Assembly: GCF_014217605.1 (NCBI RefSeq)
Contig: NZ_CP043640.1
Coordinates: 1-64,000, forward strand
Source: Sphingomonas sp. NBWT7
GTDB lineage: Bacteria > Pseudomonadota > Alphaproteobacteria > Sphingomonadales > Sphingomonadaceae
Direction: 5' to 3'
Length of the DNA stretch: 64,000 bases
Positions 59,554-64,000 of this stretch are shown piece after piece. How positions within the stretch are numbered: the first letter of the stretch is position 1; each line of letters begins with the position of its first letter. The translations under genes and the position numbers were made by a program. The notes under the pieces are model-generated. The model searched no databases and was not told the origin of the DNA. It was given only the letters and a program-made list of their open reading frames with translations.

Positions 59554-61615
59554 GGTCGTCGACCTCGGCAACATTCACGGCGATGCCTCCAGCCCCGGCG
59601 ACGATCTCGACCGCAACGGCCGCCGGCGGCACGATCGGCGCCGGGTTGCCTTGCGCGAGCCAGCGCAAACCCTCGGCAATATATCGGGGCACATTCCAGT
59701 CGGTGTGCTCGATCGCATGAGCGAGAGCGAACGTCGACTTCTTCTGATCGGCCGCATGCTCATAGGCGAGCGTGGCCGGATCGCCTTCGCCAAGCGCGAA
59801 GCGATCGGGATTGGCGAGGATGAAGGCGTCCTCGAAGCTGCGTGCGCACGGCCCGCCATCCGCTTCGGGGATCTGAAACGCGAGCCGGCGATTGCCAACC
59901 ATCTTGTCGGTCGACGTCTTCGCCAGCAATTCGGGCGGCGACACGGCATTACCAAACCAAGCCTTGATGCAGCCGTTGCTGGTGAACGCGCCATCGGCGA
60001 CGGGGACGGCCACGCGCTTTCCCTTCTCGTTGGGCTTCACGGCATCGATGTCGGTGATGATCAGCGTGCGCAACTCGAGGAAGGTGAGCAGGTCGAAGAA
60101 GCGGTGCGCATAGGCGCCGCCGACTTCCATCACCGTCAGATACTGGCTGCCGAGCTGGGGCTCTCCGGCGGCAGCCGCATCCGTCTTCCGGATCATCGCG
60201 GGGAGCAGAAGGCGCTCCGACGTTCCCTCGATGAGCACGGCCTTGTCAGCGAAAAACAGGTCACACCGCGTCAGGGTCAGATATTGGTGCAGAAATTCGC
60301 GATCGGCCGCAGGCGCGTTGCCCATGCCCTGACGCAGGTCTTTGACCATCGACCGTCGCAGACCATCGCCGTCCGCTATCGACAGGAAGTATCGCATGGA
60401 CTCAAAACGGGCCTCGTTCGCCATATGTGGCGAATGGGTCGTCACCACGAACTGCACCGGCCAGGGCCGGTTCTCGTTGAGCTGCGCCACGAAAGCGTTC
60501 GTGATCTGATCGAGCTGCCGAATGAACACCTCCTGCATCTGGGGATGCAGATGGGCCTCCGGTTCCTCGATGAAGATCAGGTGGACGCCAGCCGCCGCCG
60601 GGCTTGCCTGATATTCGCGAAAGAAGCGCAACAGCTGGAGGAGCATGTAAACGAGATTGCGGACGCCGAGGCCATTATAGGTCTCGGGCAGGGTGACGCC
60701 GTTCACGCCGACATAACGGACCTTGGTATGGTCGTTCAAGAGCTTGTCGACGTCAAAGCTGGTTTCGGTAACGAGCCCGGGATCGGCCAGTCCCGGATAA
60801 CCAAACAGGTCGAAGGTGGGCAGCAGCGAGGTCAGCTTCGCGTTGAAGCCGGCATGAAGGTCGCCCTGAATTTGCTCTACCGCCGCCTGGAGCTGCTCAG
60901 CCGTCGAGCGCTTTTCGGGATCCAGCGGATCTACCAGAGCCGATTGAAAGAGGACTTCGACGACCTTGCCGAGCACGTCGCGCTCGCGGTGGGTGTCGTC
61001 GTCGAGCCCCCGCTGTGCGTTGATAAAGCCGCCGTGGATCAGCGCGGTGAGCGTCTTCGGCTCGAGCGCCTTACGGTTGGTCGGATCGTTGGGATCGACC
61101 GCTTCGAGCGAAGTCGCATAGGCGGCCGGCAGACGGCTACCGAGTGCGCGAAACAGCGTGACGCGGTCTGCTGCCGCATCTTCGCCGGGCGCGACGATCC
61201 CATCGAACAACCCCTCGGTAGCCGTCGGGCGTGGACCAAAGGTGAGGACCAGCCGCGCGTCTGTACAATCGGGATTGAGATCGATGATACAGTCGCTGAG
61301 CGGTCCGAGGTCGGGGGCGTCGACATCATAAGCGATATCGAGCGTGACGGTGATCGATGGCAGGTGACCGCGGACGTCGGCAGCGCCGGCGCGATGGGCC
61401 TCAAACGCGGTCCAAAAACATTCATGGCAGCCGAGCGAAAAATCCTCGAGCCTGAATGTCAGCGTCCTCTCGGAAAGAAGTCGGCGGAACAGCTCGGCGA
61501 TCGAGGTCTTGCCGCTATTGTTGCGTCCGACGATGAGCGTGGTCCGCTCCTCCAGCCCGACCGCGACGTTCCGCAGAAGCCGGAAATTCTCGATCTCCAC
61601 GTGCTTAATTCGCAT
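59546..61615 (-). CDS. gajA: OLD-family ATPase/TOPRIM nuclease, Gabija GajA-like
   Basis: 689 aa from ATG 61615 (MRIKHVEIENFRLL). Walker A at residues 30-38 (VGRNNSGKTS), ABC-type Walker B LIFIEEPEAHLHPQMQ and the H-loop TTHSPHMANEA define the ATPase. The C-terminal TOPRIM has AVLIEGTSERLLLPAM (Glu), IITDIDAVK (Asp-X-Asp) and further acidic residues. Class 2 OLD proteins with a UvrD partner are Gabija nucleases. It is longer than reference GajA (about 580 aa), with extra sequence in the ATPase insertion. It starts about 100 bp after the Shedu stop. Confidence 0.8.
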   Translation of the reverse strand: MRIKHVEIENFRLLRNVAVGLEERTTLIVGRNNSGKTSIAELFRRLLSERTLTFRLEDFSLGCHECFWTAFEAHRAGAADVRGHLPSITVTLDIAYDVDAPDLGPLSDCIIDLNPDCTDARLVLTFGPRPTATEGLFDGIVAPGEDAAADRVTLFRALGSRLPAAYATSLEAVDPNDPTNRKALEPKTLTALIHGGFINAQRGLDDDTHRERDVLGKVVEVLFQSALVDPLDPEKRSTAEQLQAAVEQIQGDLHAGFNAKLTSLLPTFDLFGYPGLADPGLVTETSFDVDKLLNDHTKVRYVGVNGVTLPETYNGLGVRNLVYMLLQLLRFFREYQASPAAAGVHLIFIEEPEAHLHPQMQEVFIRQLDQITNAFVAQLNENRPWPVQFVVTTHSPHMANEARFESMRYFLSIADGDGLRRSMVKDLRQGMGNAPAADREFLHQYLTLTRCDLFFADKAVLIEGTSERLLLPAMIRKTDAAAAGEPQLGSQYLTVMEVGGAYAHRFFDLLTFLELRTLIITDIDAVKPNEKGKRVAVPVADGAFTSNGCIKAWFGNAVSPPELLAKTSTDKMVGNRRLAFQIPEADGGPCARSFEDAFILANPDRFALGEGDPATLAYEHAADQKKSTFALAHAIEHTDWNVPRYIAEGLRWLAQGNPAPIVPPAAVAVEIVAGAGGIAVNVAEVDDHG

Positions 61616-61713
61616 GCATTTCCGCCCCTCATCCACCCCATGCACGTTGAGGCCATTGTCGCTCGGCCCACAACCTCATTCTGATCCGTTCGCTTGTAGC
61701 CAGTAGGCTCGAT

Positions 61714-63180
61714 TCAATCATCCGCGGGTCCGCCCCCCCCGGTGAGGAACTGATGCAGTGACTGCAGCTTCACCAGCAGTTCGTCAAAGGTGATGACGGT
61801 CACATCCTTCAGGCTACTCCGGAAGACTTCGAAAGACTTCCTTTTGGCTTCGTCACCAGGATCGCGGCCCGCAATCACTACGCACGTGATCCCGTAGGTA
61901 AAAACGTCGAACTGCCGGGAATCGACTTTTTTCTGTTTGATATCCATCTGCAGCTTGTATCGCTGGTCGGCGACCTGGGTGACGGCTCCCGACAGATGTC
62001 TGGTGGGCGCATGGACCTCATCCCGATAGGCGCGCGCTTCAACCAGATCGGTTTGCGGCGTCTTGATTTCGATGATGGCAAGGTTGCCGTAAAGGCCCGC
62101 TTTCATCACGAAATCCGCGATCTTCCCGCCGGATCCATCAAACTTCGTGCCTCCGACCGCTACCTGATCCCTGAACAATATCACCGGGAGCCCGAATGCG
62201 AGCCGCAGCACGAACGGATTGGCGAGGAAAAACTTCTGCCAGAACGCCTCGGCGTGATTTTCGTCGATGCGAAGCGACAGGCGCGCGATCAGATCCTCAA
62301 GCGTAATCAGCTCGATCTCTCGGCTCAGGTCGAGCAGATCGACCGGATCGGCCTCCGCGAGTTCCCGAGCAGATGCCTTAACGGTCTTCAGCGCAGCTGC
62401 GGCCGCACCCAAGGAGCGCCGGCGACCGGTTTGGCCGAGAGAGCTGGCGAGCGATGTCGCGAGCGCGTCGAGATCCTGCGGCTCGGACCGGTTGCCCGCA
62501 ATGCCGAGCTCTCGCTCCACTTGGCCGCGAAGATAGGCCTGCTTTGACTGATTTCCGAACGAGACCGCCGTGTTGTGGCTCCGGCGGATAGCCCGGCGCC
62601 ATCGATCGAAGGTGTCGTAGGGGAGGCGGAGCGTGGCTTCTCCCTGTGTGGTTTCGAAATCCTCGCACAGGGTGAGATCCGTGACGCCTTCTACCCGTTC
62701 TAGCGCATGGACGATGAAGCGATATTCGTGATTGAGGCCGAAGCCTGCATAGGGTTGGCGGACACAGCCAAGCGGCAGCTCCTCGAACTCCAGCGAGACG
62801 TTCCCGTCGCCGCCGAAGATGTTCCCGTGACCTTCAAACGTGATGGACCGGATCTTCCGATATTTCGGCTTGAGGAAATATCGACTGTCGCTCGCGAGCG
62901 TCATCGGAAAGGTGGTCAGCCGGTCATGGTCCATGTCGTACTTTGCGAGGACGATCCCTGCATCCGGCGCGACGAACTCGGGATTGGCCGTAACGGCGCG
63001 GGCAATGGCCTTTTCGGAGAGGATGACCTGCAGCATGAAATGTCCGGCACTCCGGGTCAGCTCAAGCCCGAGGGCGTCCTCCGTCCGGTGCGCCACGGCG
63101 TAGATTTGGAGGAAGTCGTCGGTGACCGCAGCGCGCTCGATCTCGAGCTTCTCGGCCGTCGGTCGGATAGGACGTCTCAT
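61714..63180 (-). CDS. sduA: Shedu-type nuclease (DUF4263)
   Basis: 488 aa. The C-terminal third carries the DUF4263 nuclease: FWQKFFLANPFVLRLAFG, then GGKIADFVMK and LAIIEIKTPQTDLV, which give the Asp...Glu-X-Lys of a PD-(D/E)XK fold, and FDVFTYGITCVVIAGRDPGD. The N-terminal 300 residues are an uncharacterised sensing region. Shedu proteins act alone as antiphage nucleases. The ATG overlaps the stop of an integrase fragment (ATGA). It appears intact. Confidence 0.85.
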   Translation of the reverse strand: MRRPIRPTAEKLEIERAAVTDDFLQIYAVAHRTEDALGLELTRSAGHFMLQVILSEKAIARAVTANPEFVAPDAGIVLAKYDMDHDRLTTFPMTLASDSRYFLKPKYRKIRSITFEGHGNIFGGDGNVSLEFEELPLGCVRQPYAGFGLNHEYRFIVHALERVEGVTDLTLCEDFETTQGEATLRLPYDTFDRWRRAIRRSHNTAVSFGNQSKQAYLRGQVERELGIAGNRSEPQDLDALATSLASSLGQTGRRRSLGAAAAALKTVKASARELAEADPVDLLDLSREIELITLEDLIARLSLRIDENHAEAFWQKFFLANPFVLRLAFGLPVILFRDQVAVGGTKFDGSGGKIADFVMKAGLYGNLAIIEIKTPQTDLVEARAYRDEVHAPTRHLSGAVTQVADQRYKLQMDIKQKKVDSRQFDVFTYGITCVVIAGRDPGDEAKRKSFEVFRSSLKDVTVITFDELLVKLQSLHQFLTGGGGPADD

Positions 63181-63395
63181 AGGAATTGCGCACCGGCGTG
63201 ATCGTCGAACAGCTCGGCTCTGCGGACATATTCCGAGAGCGCCTGCATGGACTTATGTTGGCTGACATCCTGCATCTTGAAGATGCTGGCCCGATTGTTG
63301 GTCGCTTCGGTCAGGAACCCCGCCCGCAACGAGTGGCCGGCATAGATCGATCCCACGTGGACGGCGGCCTGATAGCGAAGGCGCCGGACAGGATC
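63177..63395 (-). pseudogene. Tyrosine recombinase, C-terminal scar
   Basis: About 70 codons: YAGHSLRAGFLTEATNNRAS (HxxR), then FKMQDVSQHKSMQALSEYVR with the catalytic Tyr and RAELFDDHAGAQFL. The core-binding domain and first catalytic Arg are missing. The 5' boundary is approximate; the frame continues to 63575 as readthrough of the XRE gene's antisense. It abuts the Shedu start and suggests that the defence island came with, or beside, an integrative element. Confidence 0.75.
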
Positions 63396-63426
63396 GTCCT
63401 CATCCGCGCGCGCGGGGCGTTGCTTG

Positions 63427-63810
63427 TCAAGCGTGGGCTTCAGCCTTGGTTCGGCGACGTCGTGGCGCTTCGGGTTCCGCTTCCAGATCACCAATCTCCT
63501 TGATAGAGACAGGCGGACGATCGGGAAACTCGGCGACCAGATTGAGATGCCCGCCCATCGCTTCGATGTAACCACGGAGGGTGGATAGGTGCATGTCGGT
63601 GCGCTGCTCGACGCGAGACACGCCGTCCTGACCCATCTTCAACTTACGTGCGATCGCCTTCTGCGTGAGGTTTCGCGCTTTGCGAAGATCGCGCAGGGTC
63701 AGCTCTTCAGCGATCAGGGCGTGCGCGCGCGCCTTGACGCGTGCCTGCCGCTCCGGCGCCATGCTGTTGAAAACATCATCGATGGGAACGGTTTTATATT
63801 CATTCGCCAT
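63427..63810 (-). CDS. XRE-family helix-turn-helix regulator (HigA-like antitoxin)
   Basis: 127 aa from ATG 63810 (MANEYKTVPIDDV). The N-terminal region SMAPERQARVKARAHALIAE precedes a helix-turn-helix (LRDLRKARNLTQKAIARKLK, MGQDGVSRVEQRTDMHLSTL), then GYIEAMGGHLNLVAEFPDRP. This layout is common for HigA-type antitoxins. The toxin would be expected upstream (63811 onwards) but only a short run-out frame is seen there, so it may be orphan. It may regulate the island. Confidence 0.75.
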   Translation of the reverse strand: MANEYKTVPIDDVFNSMAPERQARVKARAHALIAEELTLRDLRKARNLTQKAIARKLKMGQDGVSRVEQRTDMHLSTLRGYIEAMGGHLNLVAEFPDRPPVSIKEIGDLEAEPEAPRRRRTKAEAHA

Positions 63811-64000
63811 GGTCGGCCTCACTTGCCCGCAAGAGCTGCTAAATGTTCGTCGAAACGCTTGTCGGCCCTGTCAACGCTCAATTGCTGCTAACGCGCTTCC
63901 ACTGTGGCTGCCCAACGACAGTCGCTGCATATCGCACGGCCTATTGGATCACGCGAACAATTCGGAGTGTGACCCGGCCCGCGTGAAGTTGATTCTATTT
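63811..64000. other. Right edge without a supported gene
   Basis: On the minus strand a 20-codon frame ending ADKRFDEHLAALAGK stops at 63819 and could be the tail of a broken toxin, but it has no start or family match. Nothing else is seen. Confidence 0.3.

Noticed and set aside
59495..61684. Plus-strand frame of 729 codons
   Set aside because: It mirrors the OLD nuclease gene on the opposite strand; the protein has no domain and the minus-strand motifs are complete.
63811..64000. HigB-like toxin upstream of the XRE gene
   Set aside because: Only a 20-codon run-out frame without start or motif is visible before the window ends.
1..64000. tRNA, rRNA and CRISPR arrays
   Set aside because: No cloverleaf with T-loop, no rRNA segment and no regularly spaced 24-40 bp repeats were noticed by eye; a tRNAscan/CRISPR search would settle this.

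Overview
The window looks like plasmid (or plasmid-derived) DNA of an alphaproteobacterium, most likely a sphingomonad. The base composition is GC-rich. It carries IS6100, relics of a benzoate/biphenyl-type aromatic catabolic cluster, alphaproteobacterial plasmid genes (ParB-like, DUF1612, DUF3768) and two different conjugation systems. No rRNA, tRNA or CRISPR array was seen.

Layout. (1) 1-16.1 kb is a backbone of conjugation genes: a ParB-like C-terminus, MobC plus a MOBP-type relaxase, a three-gene membrane-protein operon of unknown function, then LPD7 protein, VirD4, VirB11, VirB10, VirB9, VirB8, a VirB7-position protein, VirB6, an EexN-like lipoprotein, VirB5 and VirB4. The VirB genes are on the minus strand. 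VirB4 has lost its N-terminus and VirB1-3 are absent. Four copies of an 18-bp palindrome resembling parS are scattered through this backbone. (2) 16.1-21.9 kb holds plasmid accessory genes: a long ParB-domain protein, DUF3800, HNH nuclease, DUF3768, a Fic toxin-antitoxin relic and a recombinase relic. Two diverged copies of a roughly 177-bp non-coding element each precede a gene. (3) 21.9-30.5 kb is a decayed catabolic cluster (benD fragment, ferredoxin reductase, XylT-like ferredoxin, 4-oxalocrotonate tautomerase fragment, dioxygenase beta-subunit fragment, Rieske ferredoxin, extradiol dioxygenase pseudogene). It is broken up by an IS3 remnant, an IS1595-family element and two inverted IS6100 copies. 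The second IS6100 cuts parA. (4) 30.9-43.7 kb contains a DUF1612 regulator, a complete 5129-bp TniABQ transposon, a tyrosine recombinase, a DUF4143 ATPase, an SGNH-like hydrolase, an IS3 element and a 5'-truncated F-type traG. (5) 43.7-47.9 kb is a complete 4257-bp Tn3-family transposon inserted just before the end of traG. (6) 48.0-64.0 kb is a defence island, almost entirely on the minus strand.

Defence island, in transcription order: an XRE regulator, an integrase C-terminal scar, Shedu (DUF4263), a Gabija-like OLD nuclease plus UvrD helicase, then one overlapping operon of AbiEi, AbiEii, a YhaO/SbcD-like phosphoesterase and a YhaN/SbcC-like ATPase. A separate three-gene operon follows: a small unknown protein, a PD-(D/E)XK-like nuclease and a protein with a HEPN-like RNxxxH motif. 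The last trio and the fused AbiE-YhaON operon are the best candidates for undescribed systems.

History inferred from the DNA: at least two plasmid lineages (one VirB-type, one F-type) and a catabolic cluster were brought together. Later transposons, dated relatively by intact target duplications, cut genes of each. As it stands this segment cannot encode a complete transfer apparatus or a complete degradation pathway, whereas the defence genes look intact.
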